DNA from: Sphingomonadales bacterium
GTDB lineage: Bacteria; Pseudomonadota; Alphaproteobacteria; Sphingomonadales; Sphingomonadaceae
Assembly: GCA_009995225.1 (NCBI GenBank)
Contig: JAACPW010000002.1
Location: forward strand, 1 to 64,000
DNA: 64,000 nt
Reading direction: 5' to 3'
Shown: piece by piece, positions 7,914-16,966 of the stretch
How positions within the stretch are numbered: the first letter of the stretch is position 1
How the letters are laid out: every line of letters starts with the position of its first letter
Notes under the pieces: model-generated
What the model saw: the letters and a program-made list of their open reading frames with translations, nothing else
Told to the model about the DNA's origin: nothing
Database searches by the model: none
Position numbers and translations under genes: made by a program

Positions 7914-9563
7914 ATGAGCGAACGTGAATCAATGCCCTGCGATGTCGTGATTGTCGGCGGCGGGGTGGCGGGCCTTGCGGCAGCAATCCGGCTCAAGCAG
8001 ATCAATGCCGAGCTGGAAGTGATCGTGCTGGAAAAAGGCTCCGAGATCGGGGCGCACATCTTGTCGGGCGCGGTGGTCGATCCCAAGTCGCTGGACGAAT
8101 TGCTGCCCGAATGGCGCGAAATGAATTGCCCGATGGCCGAAACGCCTGTGACCGATAACTGGCACTGGGTGCTGTCGAAGGGCGGCAAGACATCGCTGCC
8201 CCATGCGATTATGCCGCCGCTGATGAGCAATTCGGGCTGCTACACCGGAAGCCTCGGCAATCTGGCGCGCTGGCTGGCCGAACAGGCCGAAGGTCTGGGC
8301 GTGATGGTGTTTCCGGGCTTCCCCGCCGCTGATGTGATGTTTGACGATGAGGGCCGCGTGGCCGGTGTCATCACGCAGGACATGGGCGTTGCCGCCGATG
8401 GCAGTCACAAGGGCGATTTTCAGCCAGGCATGGAAATCCTCGCCAAATACACGCTGTTTGCCGAAGGCGCGCGCGGTAATCTGACCAAGCGGATGAAGAA
8501 GCAATTCGATCTTGAGGCGAATTGCCAGCCGCAGGTTTACGGCCTCGGCATCAAGGAATTGTGGGACATTGATCCCACCAAGCACGTTCCCGGCCGGGTG
8601 ATCCACACGCAGGGCTGGCCGCTCACGGAAAGCGACAGCTGGGGCGGGGGGTTCCTGTATCATCAGGCCAATGGTCAGGTGGCCTTGGGCTTTGTGACCG
8701 CGCTTGATTACAAGAACCCGTGGGTCTCGCCCTATCAGGAGTTCCAGCGCTGGAAGAACCACCCGGCGATCCGCGAATATCTCGAAGGCGGCAAGCGCGT
8801 CAGCTACGGCGCGCGCGCGATCAACGAAGGCGGCTGGCAATCGGTGCCCAAGCTCGCCTTTCCCGGGGCTGCGCTGATCGGTTGCGCGGCGGGCTTCGTG
8901 AATGTGCCCCGGATCAAGGGCAGCCACACCGCGATGAAGAGCGGGATGCTGGCAGCCGAGAGCATCGCCGCAGCCGTGGCAGCAGGTCATGAAAAGACCG
9001 AGCTGGCCGATTATGACGCAGCGGTGCGCTCAAGCTGGATCGCGGACGAATTGAAGAAGGTGCAGAACGCGCAGCCCGCGGTCGCCAAATACGGTGCCGA
9101 TATCGGCACGGTGCTCGCCGGCGTCGATATGTGGATGCGCACGCTCAAGATCGGCCTGCCGATCACGATGAAGCACAAGAAAGATTATACCTACACAGGC
9201 CGCGCCGATCTCTTCAAGAAGATCGCCTATCCCAAGCCCGATGGCGTGATCACCTTCGATAAGCTGACCAACGTCGCCTACAGCTACACCAACCACGCCG
9301 AGGACCAGCCCTGCCACCTGCAGGTGAAGGACTGGGAGTTGCAGCGGACAAGCGAGCTGGCGGTCTATGGCGGGCCGTCGGCCCGCTATTGCCCGGCCGG
9401 GGTCTATGAATGGTTGGTCGATGAAAAGACCGGCGAGCCCAAGTTCCAGATCAACTCGCAGAACTGCGTCCACTGCAAGACCTGCGACATCAAGGACCCC
9501 AACCAGAACATCAACTGGGTGACTCCGGAAGGTGGCGGCGGGCCGAACTATCCGAATATGTGA
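7914..9563 (+). CDS. Electron transfer flavoprotein-ubiquinone oxidoreductase
   Basis: A 549-residue protein. The ATG at 7914 was chosen over an upstream in-frame TTG because of AGGAAAG ten bases before it and the family length. An N-terminal FAD-binding Rossmann motif, VVIVGGGVAGLAAAIRL, is followed by EKGSEIGAHILSGAVVDP. The C-terminal 4Fe-4S domain carries CPAGVYEW and NCVHCKTCDIKDP. It takes electrons from ETF, reduced by acyl-CoA dehydrogenases, and passes them to ubiquinone at the inner membrane. The ending GGGGPNYPNM is typical of the family. Confidence 0.95.
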   Translation: MSERESMPCDVVIVGGGVAGLAAAIRLKQINAELEVIVLEKGSEIGAHILSGAVVDPKSLDELLPEWREMNCPMAETPVTDNWHWVLSKGGKTSLPHAIMPPLMSNSGCYTGSLGNLARWLAEQAEGLGVMVFPGFPAADVMFDDEGRVAGVITQDMGVAADGSHKGDFQPGMEILAKYTLFAEGARGNLTKRMKKQFDLEANCQPQVYGLGIKELWDIDPTKHVPGRVIHTQGWPLTESDSWGGGFLYHQANGQVALGFVTALDYKNPWVSPYQEFQRWKNHPAIREYLEGGKRVSYGARAINEGGWQSVPKLAFPGAALIGCAAGFVNVPRIKGSHTAMKSGMLAAESIAAAVAAGHEKTELADYDAAVRSSWIADELKKVQNAQPAVAKYGADIGTVLAGVDMWMRTLKIGLPITMKHKKDYTYTGRADLFKKIAYPKPDGVITFDKLTNVAYSYTNHAEDQPCHLQVKDWELQRTSELAVYGGPSARYCPAGVYEWLVDEKTGEPKFQINSQNCVHCKTCDIKDPNQNINWVTPEGGGGPNYPNM

Positions 9564-9574
9564 GGCGGCTTGCT

Positions 9575-9994
9575 ATGACGGATTGCGAAGCGGTTTCTGA
9601 GTCGACGATTAAGTATCGCATTCGCGTCGGTATCATTCGCTATCTTGAACTGGCTTCTTCGAAAGACGAGCAACGGCAGTATGAACGCAATCTCCGCGAG
9701 GCAGCCGCTCCGGGCAACGTGCCAAACGAAGTAATCAACCAATGGGAAGATTGGGTGCGCGCTAACGACTTTGATTGGTATGGCGAGCCCGAATTTTCTG
9801 AAAACGAGAAACTCGCGATCAGACGATTCCATTCTGTGTGGGACGAGGTGGCCGACCTAACGCCAGAGCCAATGCCAGACTCGATTGAAGAGCTTATCGA
9901 AACATCTGAATGGGACCGCTTGGCTGAAAGTGCCCATAAAGCGTTAGCGGTATTTCTGATCCGGGGCCGATTGCTTGACTTGGCGGCATTTTAG
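9575..9994 (+). CDS. Hypothetical protein between ETF-QO and ispE
   Basis: A 139-residue protein from the ATG that follows GAGGCGG by seven bases; a GTG 15 bp upstream is also in frame. It is acidic, helical and rich in Trp (INQWEDWVRANDFDWYG, HSVWDEVADL, SEWDRLAES). I recognise no domain. Its codons are visibly AT-richer than its neighbours (tct, gaa, att, cga frequent), which may mark acquisition. The stop directly abuts the ispE ATG, so it sits inside the operon. No signal peptide or membrane span is seen. Confidence 0.7.
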   Translation: MTDCEAVSESTIKYRIRVGIIRYLELASSKDEQRQYERNLREAAAPGNVPNEVINQWEDWVRANDFDWYGEPEFSENEKLAIRRFHSVWDEVADLTPEPMPDSIEELIETSEWDRLAESAHKALAVFLIRGRLLDLAAF

Positions 9995-10792
9995 ATGCGC
10001 GAAACCGCCTACGCCAAGATCAACCTTGCGCTGCATGTCCGAAGGCGGCGGGAGGACGGGTATCACGAACTCGAAACCCTGTTCGCCTTCGTCGATGCGG
10101 GCGATGAGCTGACGGCGACGCCGGCTGCGCAGGACAGCGTCACGACGCTGGGCGAGTTTGCTGGCGGGCTGGACAACCCCTTCGACAATCTTGTGACCCG
10201 CGCACTTACCACTCTCCCGCGCTCTCAGGGGCTCAGCGTGGCGCTAGAGAAGAACCTCCCCGTCGCAGCTGGCCTTGGCGGTGGGTCGGCGGACGCCGGC
10301 GCGGTGTTCCGGATTGTCGAGGCGCTCCACGGCCTGCCTGACGACTGGCAGGGGCGCGCGGCCAAACTCGGCGCGGATGTGCCTGCCTGCGTGCTCAGCC
10401 GCACCCATATCGGCCTTGGCACCGGCACCGAGCAGCTTGAAGTCCAGGACGACCTCGCCGGAACCCCCGTACTGCTGGTCAACCCGCGCGTGCCGCTCTC
10501 GACGGGGCCGGTGTTCAAGGCGTGGGATGGCAAGGACAGGGGTGCGCTCCCCGAAGGCCCCGCATCGCAAATTGCGAGGGAAGGGCGCAATGACCTTGAA
10601 GCCCCGGCGATTGCGCTGTGCCCGGTGATCGCCGAGGTGCTGGCGGCGCTCGGCGATACCGCGCCGTGGCTCGCTCGCATGTCCGGTTCGGGCGCGACCT
10701 GCTTTGCGCTTTACGATACCCCCGAAGCCCGCGATGCGGCGGCGGCGGTTATGCCGCGCGGTTGGTGGACGATGACGGGGCGGCTGCGGTGA
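9995..10792 (+). CDS. ispE: 4-diphosphocytidyl-2-C-methyl-D-erythritol kinase
   Basis: The 265-residue length is slightly short for the family but complete. The start AYAKINLALHVRRRREDGYHEL contains the conserved substrate-binding Lys and His. The GHMP kinase ATP loop PVAAGLGGGSADAGAVFR is near residue 90-107. The third motif is ARMSGSGATCFALYD near the end. It phosphorylates CDP-methylerythritol in the non-mevalonate isoprenoid pathway. Its stop overlaps the next gene by 4 bp. Confidence 0.95.
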   Translation: MRETAYAKINLALHVRRRREDGYHELETLFAFVDAGDELTATPAAQDSVTTLGEFAGGLDNPFDNLVTRALTTLPRSQGLSVALEKNLPVAAGLGGGSADAGAVFRIVEALHGLPDDWQGRAAKLGADVPACVLSRTHIGLGTGTEQLEVQDDLAGTPVLLVNPRVPLSTGPVFKAWDGKDRGALPEGPASQIAREGRNDLEAPAIALCPVIAEVLAALGDTAPWLARMSGSGATCFALYDTPEARDAAAAVMPRGWWTMTGRLR

Positions 10793-11505
10793 GCGAAGCC
10801 TTCCGCCAGCTCGGCACAGCCACTCCCGGCGGGATTGTTTGCACCGCCGATCATGCCAGCAACCATGTGCCGGTCGATATCGCTCTCGGCATTCCCGAGC
10901 ACCTTCTGAACGAACACATCGCCATCGACATCGGCACTGCCGCCATTGCCGAAACGCTGGCCCGCAACGACGCCATCCCCGCCCACATCGCCGCCGTCAG
11001 CCGCCTTGTGTGCGATTTCAACCGCGAGGAAACCGCCCCCGGCCTCGTCCCCGAAGCCAGCGACGGCCACCCGGTCCCCGGCAATGTTGGCGTTGACAGG
11101 GAAGGGCGGCTCGATCGCTTTCACCGCCTCTATCACACCGCGTTGTCCGATTGGCTTGCCGCAGCCCAGCCTGCGTTGATCCTCTCGCTCCACAGCTTCA
11201 CCCCGCACCTCGCCAGCCGGGAGGAGCCACGCCCGTGGCAGATCGGCGTGCTCTACAATCAGGACGACCGCGCCGCGCGGATCGCGATCCCGTTGCTGGC
11301 GGCAGAGGGACTGAACGTGGGCGACAATCTTCCCTATTCAGGACGCGATCTCAACTACACGATGAACCGCCACGCCGAGGGGCATGGTCGCCCTTATCTG
11401 GGCGTCGAACTCCGGCAGGATCTCGTCCAGACGCCCGAAAGCCATCACCGCTGGGCAGCATTGTTGGCGAATATTGCGCAAAGGGTTGCGTCGGCGCTCG
11501 CCTGA
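10789..11505 (+). CDS. N-formylglutamate amidohydrolase-like protein
   Basis: A 238-residue protein starting at a GTG that overlaps the ispE stop (GTGA). Family features are CTADHASNHVP near residue 17-27, HIAIDIGTAAIAETLA, SRLVCDFNRE, a LILSLHSFTP stretch, and the ending PYLGVELRQDLVQTPE. The family hydrolyses N-formyl-glutamate or related amides, as HutG does in histidine degradation. No hut genes are adjacent, so the physiological substrate is uncertain. Confidence 0.87.
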   Translation: MSEAFRQLGTATPGGIVCTADHASNHVPVDIALGIPEHLLNEHIAIDIGTAAIAETLARNDAIPAHIAAVSRLVCDFNREETAPGLVPEASDGHPVPGNVGVDREGRLDRFHRLYHTALSDWLAAAQPALILSLHSFTPHLASREEPRPWQIGVLYNQDDRAARIAIPLLAAEGLNVGDNLPYSGRDLNYTMNRHAEGHGRPYLGVELRQDLVQTPESHHRWAALLANIAQRVASALA

Positions 11506-11547
11506 AGGCAGGGGACGTTTCACAAATTGCCTTCAGCAGGAAATCTT

Positions 11548-13269
11548 ATGTCGCAGACGTTTGACAAGTCGAAGCTCCCAAGCCGCCACGTTTCGATCGG
11601 CCCGGAGCGCGCCCCGCACCGTTCCTATTACTACGCGATGGGCATGACCGAGGAAGAAATCGCCGCGCCCTTCGTCGGCGTGGTCAGCGCGGGCAACGAT
11701 TCCGCGCCCTGCAACACCACGCTGAATGCACAGGCCGATATCTGCCGCGAAGGCGTGATCGCCGGCGGCGGGACCCCGCGCCGGTTCAACACCATCACCG
11801 TCACCGATGGGATCGCGATGGGCCACCAAGGCATGAAGTCTTCGCTGATCAGCCGCGAAATCATTGCAGATTCTATCGAGGTTTCGGTCCGAGGCCATTG
11901 TTATGACGCGCTTGTCGGCTTTGCCGGCTGCGACAAGAGCCTGCCCGGCATGATGATGGCGATGCTGCGACTCAACGTGCCGAGCATCTTCGTATACGGC
12001 GGCTCGATCCTCCCCGGCACCCACCGCGGCAATGATGTGACCGTGGTCGACGTATTCGAGGCGGTCGGGCAATACGCCGCCGGCAACTGCCCGCTGACAG
12101 AGCTGATTGCGCTCGAGAAGGTTGCCTGTCCCGGCCATGGCGCCTGCGGCGGCCAGTTCACCGCCAACACCATGGCCTGCGTCGGCGAGGCGATCGGCCT
12201 CAGCCTGCCCAACAGCAACATGGCGCCCGCGCCTTACCGCTCGCGTGACGATATCGCGGTGGCCGCCGGCAAGCAGGTAATGGAACTCATCGCCCGCAAC
12301 CTGCGCCCGCGCGATATCTGCACCCGTGAGGCCTTCATGAACGCCGCCCGCGTGGTCGCTGCCACCGGTGGCTCGACCAACGCCGCGCTCCACCTGCCCG
12401 CGATGGCGAGCGAGGCGGGGATCGCTTTCGATCTGTTCGATGTGGCTGAAGTCTTCAAATCAACGCCTTACATCGCGGACCTCAAGCCTGGCGGCAAGTA
12501 TGTCGCCAAGGATATGCATGACGCAGGCGGTGTCTACATGGCGATGAAGACGCTGCTCGATGGCGGGTTCCTCGATCCCAATCCGATCACCGTCACCGGC
12601 AAAACCATCGGCGAAAATCTCGATGAGATTACCTGGAACCCTGACCAAAAGGTGTTCTACGATGTGAAGACGCCGATTACGCCCACCGGCGGGGTCGTCG
12701 GCCTCAAGGGCAGCCTGGCGCCCGAGGGCGCGATCGTGAAGGTCGCCGGTATGGCGCGCTTGCAGTTTTCCGGCCCGGCGCGGGTGTTCGATTGCGAGGA
12801 GGATGCCTTCGCCGCAGTCGAGCAGCGCGACATTGCCGAAGGCTGCGTTATCGTGATCCGCTACGAGGGCCCCAAGGGTGGTCCCGGCATGCGCGAAATG
12901 CTCTCCACCACCGCCGCATTGTATGGGCAGGGCATGGGCGAAAAGGTCGCGCTGATCACTGACGGGCGCTTTTCGGGCGCCACCAGAGGCTTCTGCATCG
13001 GCCATGTCTGTCCAGAAGCCGCCGATGGCGGGCCGATCGCGTTGATCGAGGATGGCGACATCATCAGCATTGATGCCGAGGCAGGCACAATCGAACTCGA
13101 TGTTTCCGATGACGTGCTGGAGACCCGTCGTGTGGCATGGCAGCCGCGCGTCAATGATTATCAGTCGGGGGCACTTTGGCGTTACAGCCAGGTCGTCGGG
13201 CTCGCCCGCTACGGCGCGATCACGCACCCCGGAGCAAGGACGGAAACCCATGTTTTTGCGGATATCTAG
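11548..13269 (+). CDS. ilvD: Dihydroxy-acid dehydratase
   Basis: A 573-residue protein from the ATG preceded by CAGGAAA. Iron-sulfur ligand cysteines are in [11 protein letters not shown] (about 50-60), [12 protein letters not shown] (about 122-133) and [18 protein letters not shown] (about 194-211). The C-terminal half carries the swivelling domain with [14 protein letters not shown] and [14 protein letters not shown]. It dehydrates 2,3-dihydroxy acids in isoleucine and valine biosynthesis. The small lipoprotein gene begins inside its last codons. Confidence 0.96.
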   Translation: MSQTFDKSKLPSRHVSIGPERAPHRSYYYAMGMTEEEIAAPFVGVVSAGNDSAPCNTTLNAQADICREGVIAGGGTPRRFNTITVTDGIAMGHQGMKSSLISREIIADSIEVSVRGHCYDALVGFAGCDKSLPGMMMAMLRLNVPSIFVYGGSILPGTHRGNDVTVVDVFEAVGQYAAGNCPLTELIALEKVACPGHGACGGQFTANTMACVGEAIGLSLPNSNMAPAPYRSRDDIAVAAGKQVMELIARNLRPRDICTREAFMNAARVVAATGGSTNAALHLPAMASEAGIAFDLFDVAEVFKSTPYIADLKPGGKYVAKDMHDAGGVYMAMKTLLDGGFLDPNPITVTGKTIGENLDEITWNPDQKVFYDVKTPITPTGGVVGLKGSLAPEGAIVKVAGMARLQFSGPARVFDCEEDAFAAVEQRDIAEGCVIVIRYEGPKGGPGMREMLSTTAALYGQGMGEKVALITDGRFSGATRGFCIGHVCPEAADGGPIALIEDGDIISIDAEAGTIELDVSDDVLETRRVAWQPRVNDYQSGALWRYSQVVGLARYGAITHPGARTETHVFADI

Positions 13270-13597
13270 CGCGTGTGTGGCGCTCTTGCTGCTCGCAGGA
13301 TGCGGGCAGCAAGAAAGCCCGCCGCCGCCCGGCGAAATGGTCGAATGCGCGATAGGTGCCGGGGCGTCGCTCTCGCCGGTCTGTACGCTTGAGCGGGTGG
13401 GCAGCGATATCATCCTGCATCACCCCGACGGCGGCTTTCGGCGTCTGACCCGCGATCCGGTCAGCGGGACGCTGTCGGCACGCGATGGCGCCGATACGCT
13501 GGTGACAGAACCAGGCGGGGAGGGTGCCGAGACTTTCGCAATTGGCGCAGACCGCTACCTTGTGCCGCGCGCTCTGCTTGATCCGCCCCCGGCATGA
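13250..13597 (+). CDS. Small putative lipoprotein
   Basis: A 115-residue protein overlapping the ilvD end by 20 bp and the next gene by 4 bp. [20 protein letters not shown] contains a clear lipobox (LLAGC) for signal peptidase II. The mature part has two closely spaced cysteines ([17 protein letters not shown]) and short beta-rich segments ending [17 protein letters not shown] recognise no function. The tight coupling to ilvD and the NAD(P)HX repair gene argues that it is translated. Confidence 0.8.
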   Translation: MFLRISSACVALLLLAGCGQQESPPPPGEMVECAIGAGASLSPVCTLERVGSDIILHHPDGGFRRLTRDPVSGTLSARDGADTLVTEPGGEGAETFAIGADRYLVPRALLDPPPA

Positions 13598-14982
13598 CCG
13601 CCGCGCAGGTGCTCACCGCGGCCCAGATGCGCAGCGCCGAACAGGCGCTGTTCGATGCGGGTGCGGGCGCAAGCGAGCTTATGGAAATCGCAGCGGGAGG
13701 CGCGGCGGAGTGGGTCCGGCGGATCGCAGCAGGCCGTTCCGTGACGGTTCTGTGCGGACCGGGCAACAACGGAGGCGATGGCTATGTCATCGCGCGGTGC
13801 CTGCGTGCGGCGGGGAACCCAGTGACGGTGATCGCGCCTTTTCCGCCGAAAACTGCTGCTGCACACGAGGCGCGGCGGCGATGGAATGGACCGGTTACGA
13901 CAGCGGGAGCAAACGGAGGCGAGGTTTTTGTCGATTGCCTTTTCGGCTCCGGCCTTTCGCGTCCCCTGATCGCTGAACACGCGGTTCTCTTGCGCGAACT
14001 TGCAGCCCGGCACCGCTACACAGTGGCGATCGATCTGACGTCGGGCGTCGCCAGCGATAGTGGTGCTGTCCTCAACGAAGGGTTGCCCGCTTACGATCTC
14101 ACGCTGGCGCTGGGCGCATGGAAGTTTGCGCATTGGAGCCTGCCGGGCCGCGCGCTGATGGGGCAGCTGCGGCTCGTGCCGATCGGGATTTGCGAAGTTG
14201 CGGGCGCCGCGCAGGTGATCCAGCGTCCGCACCTGAGCTCTCCGGGGGTTGACAGTCACAAGTATCGCCGCGGCCTGCTCGCGATTGTGGCGGGCGCAAT
14301 GCCGGGCGCCAGTCTGATGTCTGCTGCCGCTGCCCAGCGTTCGGGGGCAGGCTACGTCAAGCTGTTCGCACGCCAGGCCGATCCGCGCACGCCGGTCGAG
14401 GTAGGGACCGACACTTCGCCGCTGACCGAGGCTTTGGCCGATCGCCGGATCGCGGCTGTCCTGATTGGGCCGGGGCTCGGCCGGGACGAGGCGGCGCGGG
14501 TGATGCTGGAAGAAACGCTTTTGCGCGCGCCCGCATTGGTGCTGGATGCCGATGCGCTGATTTTGCTTACGCCGGCGATGCTCGGGCGCGATATGCCCTT
14601 GCTCGCCACCCCGCATGATGGCGAGTTGGGGGCGCTGTGCGACAATTTCGGCATCATCGCCACAGCACGCCGCGACCGTGCGTTGGCGCTGGCGAAGGTA
14701 AGCGGCATGGTGGTGCTTGCCAAAGGACCGGACAGCCTTGTCGCAGCGCCTGACGGTCGTTTGGCGCTCGGCATGCCTTCGCCAAGCTGGCTTTCTGTCG
14801 CAGGATCTGGTGACGTGCTGGCCGGAATTGCCGCAAGCCGGATGGCGACCGGCGTTGATCCGTTCACGGCAGCTTGTGAGGCTGTATGGCTGCATGGCGA
14901 AGCAGCGAGGCTTGCCGGACCAGCTTTTACACCGTCTCAGCTTGCCGAACGGGTGTCCGAGGCGCTAGCGGCCTGCCTGTGA
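13594..14982 (+). CDS. nnrD: Bifunctional NAD(P)H-hydrate epimerase / ADP-dependent dehydratase
   Basis: A 462-residue fusion. The N-terminal epimerase (YjeF-N) domain spans roughly 1-205 with LTAAQMRSAEQ and VLCGPGNNGGDGYVIA. The C-terminal dehydratase (ribokinase-like) spans about 215-460 with SHKYRRGLLAIVAG, LATPHDGELGAL, VVLAKGPDSLV and VAGSGDVLAGI. Together they repair hydrated NADH and NADPH. The fusion is the common bacterial form. The ATG overlaps the lipoprotein stop (ATGA), and its stop overlaps the next GTG. Confidence 0.94.
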   Translation: MTAAQVLTAAQMRSAEQALFDAGAGASELMEIAAGGAAEWVRRIAAGRSVTVLCGPGNNGGDGYVIARCLRAAGNPVTVIAPFPPKTAAAHEARRRWNGPVTTAGANGGEVFVDCLFGSGLSRPLIAEHAVLLRELAARHRYTVAIDLTSGVASDSGAVLNEGLPAYDLTLALGAWKFAHWSLPGRALMGQLRLVPIGICEVAGAAQVIQRPHLSSPGVDSHKYRRGLLAIVAGAMPGASLMSAAAAQRSGAGYVKLFARQADPRTPVEVGTDTSPLTEALADRRIAAVLIGPGLGRDEAARVMLEETLLRAPALVLDADALILLTPAMLGRDMPLLATPHDGELGALCDNFGIIATARRDRALALAKVSGMVVLAKGPDSLVAAPDGRLALGMPSPSWLSVAGSGDVLAGIAASRMATGVDPFTAACEAVWLHGEAARLAGPAFTPSQLAERVSEALAACL

Positions 14983-16178
14983 CTTCATCTGAACCCATCA
15001 TCCGTCTCGCCGCCAAAGGCGACGGCGTAACCACCTCTGGTCGCCACATCGCAGGCGCCGTGCCGGGCGACATCATCGACGACGTTGGTGGCATCACCCC
15101 AGGGCCGCACCACGTTGCGCCTGTTTGCCGCCATTTCAACGTCTGCGGGGGCTGCCTGTTGCAGCACGTCGACGATACGGCGCTGACGGAATTCGTCGAA
15201 AGCCGGGTGCTGAACGCGGCGCGGGGGCAGGGGCTGGAACCGCTGGAACTGCTCCGCGTCCACCTTTCGCCGCCGCACACGCGGCGCCGGGCGGGGCTGC
15301 ATGGGCTACGCACCGCCAAGAGCGCCGTGCTCGGCTATCGTGAGGGTGGATCGCACCGATTGGTCGATTTGACGCAATGCCCGGTCCTGCATCCTGAGCT
15401 GGCTGCGCTGATCGGGCCACTGCGACGCTTCGTGTCCGCCAATGGACCAAAGGGCATGGTCGGGATCGATCTGACACTGGCCGACCAGGGCGTCGACGCC
15501 AGTTTCACGCAATTCCCGATCGAAGGGCTCGGGCCGACAGAGGCTGCGCTCGATTTGGCGCGTGAACAACGATTTGCGCGGCTTACGATCGATCAGGGCT
15601 ACGGTCCTGAAACGCTATGGGAGCCTGAACCTGCGACTGTGACCCTGTCGGGCGTTCCGGTGAGCTTGCCGCCCGGCGCCTTCCTGCAGGCGACGGCCGA
15701 TGCCGAGGCGATCATGGCCGCCGACGCGGCGCAATGGCTGGCAGGCGCGCGCGTTGTCGCCGATCTGTTCGCCGGGCTTGGCACCTTCGCCTTCGCGCTT
15801 CGGGAAGGACGCAAGGTTCTTGCTGTTGAGGCTGAGCGGGCCGCGCATCTGGCGTGCAAGTCGGCCGGAGCGATGGCAGGGGGCGGCGGCGTGCTTGCGC
15901 TGCACCGTGATCTGTTCAGAAGCCCGCTCGAGCCTGCCGAGCTGAACCGGTTCGATGCGGTGCTCCTCGATCCCCCTCGCGCTGGTGCGCGTGCACAAAT
16001 TGCTGAAATCGCTTCGAGTACTATATCACGGGTGGTGTATGTCAGCTGCAATCCATCAAGCTGGGCACGCGATGCGGCAGTGTTGGCACAAGCAGGTTTC
16101 CGCCTCGTCAAATTGCGTCCGGTGGGCCAGTTTCGCTGGTCCACCCATGTCGAATTGGCAAGCTATTTCGAGCGTTAG
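14979..16178 (+). CDS. Class I SAM-dependent RNA (uracil-C5) methyltransferase, RumA/TrmA-type
   Basis: A 399-residue protein with a GTG start overlapping the previous stop. A TRAM-like N-terminus (IIRLAAKGDGVTTSGR) is followed by a cysteine cluster CRHFNVCGGCLLQH for 4Fe-4S binding. The methyltransferase core includes VVADLFAGLGTFAFAL, the LLDPPRAGA motif IV, and the catalytic-Cys segment VVYVSCNPSSWARDA. It makes 5-methyluridine in rRNA or tRNA; which site is modified cannot be told. The stop overlaps the opposing gene's stop by 4 bp. Confidence 0.88.
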   Translation: MTSSEPIIRLAAKGDGVTTSGRHIAGAVPGDIIDDVGGITPGPHHVAPVCRHFNVCGGCLLQHVDDTALTEFVESRVLNAARGQGLEPLELLRVHLSPPHTRRRAGLHGLRTAKSAVLGYREGGSHRLVDLTQCPVLHPELAALIGPLRRFVSANGPKGMVGIDLTLADQGVDASFTQFPIEGLGPTEAALDLAREQRFARLTIDQGYGPETLWEPEPATVTLSGVPVSLPPGAFLQATADAEAIMAADAAQWLAGARVVADLFAGLGTFAFALREGRKVLAVEAERAAHLACKSAGAMAGGGGVLALHRDLFRSPLEPAELNRFDAVLLDPPRAGARAQIAEIASSTISRVVYVSCNPSSWARDAAVLAQAGFRLVKLRPVGQFRWSTHVELASYFER

Positions 16179-16966
16179 GCGCGCAAGGCGGCAAGCAGTT
16201 GCGCTTCCAGCCAGTCACGATGGGTCAGTTCGACATAGGCATGGCCTGCGCCTTCACAGCGCCTTATGCGCGGATCATCCTTGTCCCACGACGCCTCGAA
16301 CACCTGCGCGGTGCGGTCAGCCGTTGCGATCAGGATCCTCACGGGGCCTTCGAAGCCGGCTAGGCCTGCCGCCATTTCCTGGGCCAGACTGGAAGGCGGC
16401 GGCGGTGGGCGCAGCGCATGGGAGACACCACGTGCAAGCTTCGAAAGGTTCACGCCTCCGCGCATCAAACGCATGATGTCTTTTGGATTTTTCAGTTTCT
16501 TCAGATAGCGCGCGCGGATGGCAGCCGGGGGCAGGGTGTGATCTTTTCCGCCATCGCTGGCGCTGTCATCCATGGTCCAGGGGTTGGATAGCACCAGGCC
16601 ATCGCACCCCGCGCCGCCTGCCAGCATCAGGGCTGATGCGGCATCGCAATTGCCGAAGGCGAACACGCGTGACACGCGCGGCGCCATCGCCCTGAATGCG
16701 TTAACAGCGCATCCTATGTCTTTGGATGACGATCGGAATCCTCGATTCTCGCCTTGACTGTCGCCGATTCCGCGACGGTCGAAGCGGAACACCGGAAAGC
16801 CTGCGCGGGCGATCCGGGCCGCCATATCGGCCTGACCGCCAAACGCACCCGACCGGATCTCGTTACCGCCGCTGACGACCAGCAGCCCGGTGCGGCCTGG
16901 CGCGGTATCCAGTGTTCCGGCCAGTGTCAGGCTACCACAGCCAAAGGTGTGAGAAAGCCGTGTCAT
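16175..16966 (-). CDS. Exosortase A-associated alpha/beta hydrolase 1
   Basis: A 263-residue alpha/beta hydrolase that fits the family of hydrolases co-located with XrtA. VVSGGNEIRSGAFG near residue 30 and FRFDRRGIGDSQGEN are characteristic. The nucleophile elbow reads FAFGNCDAASAL, with Cys where classic hydrolases have Ser. The late acid/His region is ILIATADRTAQVF and CEGAGHAYVELTHRDW. The ATG overlaps the stop of the upstream hydrolase-like gene. It would act in the cytoplasm, perhaps releasing or editing an acyl-carrier intermediate; that role is inference. Confidence 0.85.
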   Translation of the reverse strand: MTRLSHTFGCGSLTLAGTLDTAPGRTGLLVVSGGNEIRSGAFGGQADMAARIARAGFPVFRFDRRGIGDSQGENRGFRSSSKDIGCAVNAFRAMAPRVSRVFAFGNCDAASALMLAGGAGCDGLVLSNPWTMDDSASDGGKDHTLPPAAIRARYLKKLKNPKDIMRLMRGGVNLSKLARGVSHALRPPPPPSSLAQEMAAGLAGFEGPVRILIATADRTAQVFEASWDKDDPRIRRCEGAGHAYVELTHRDWLEAQLLAALRA

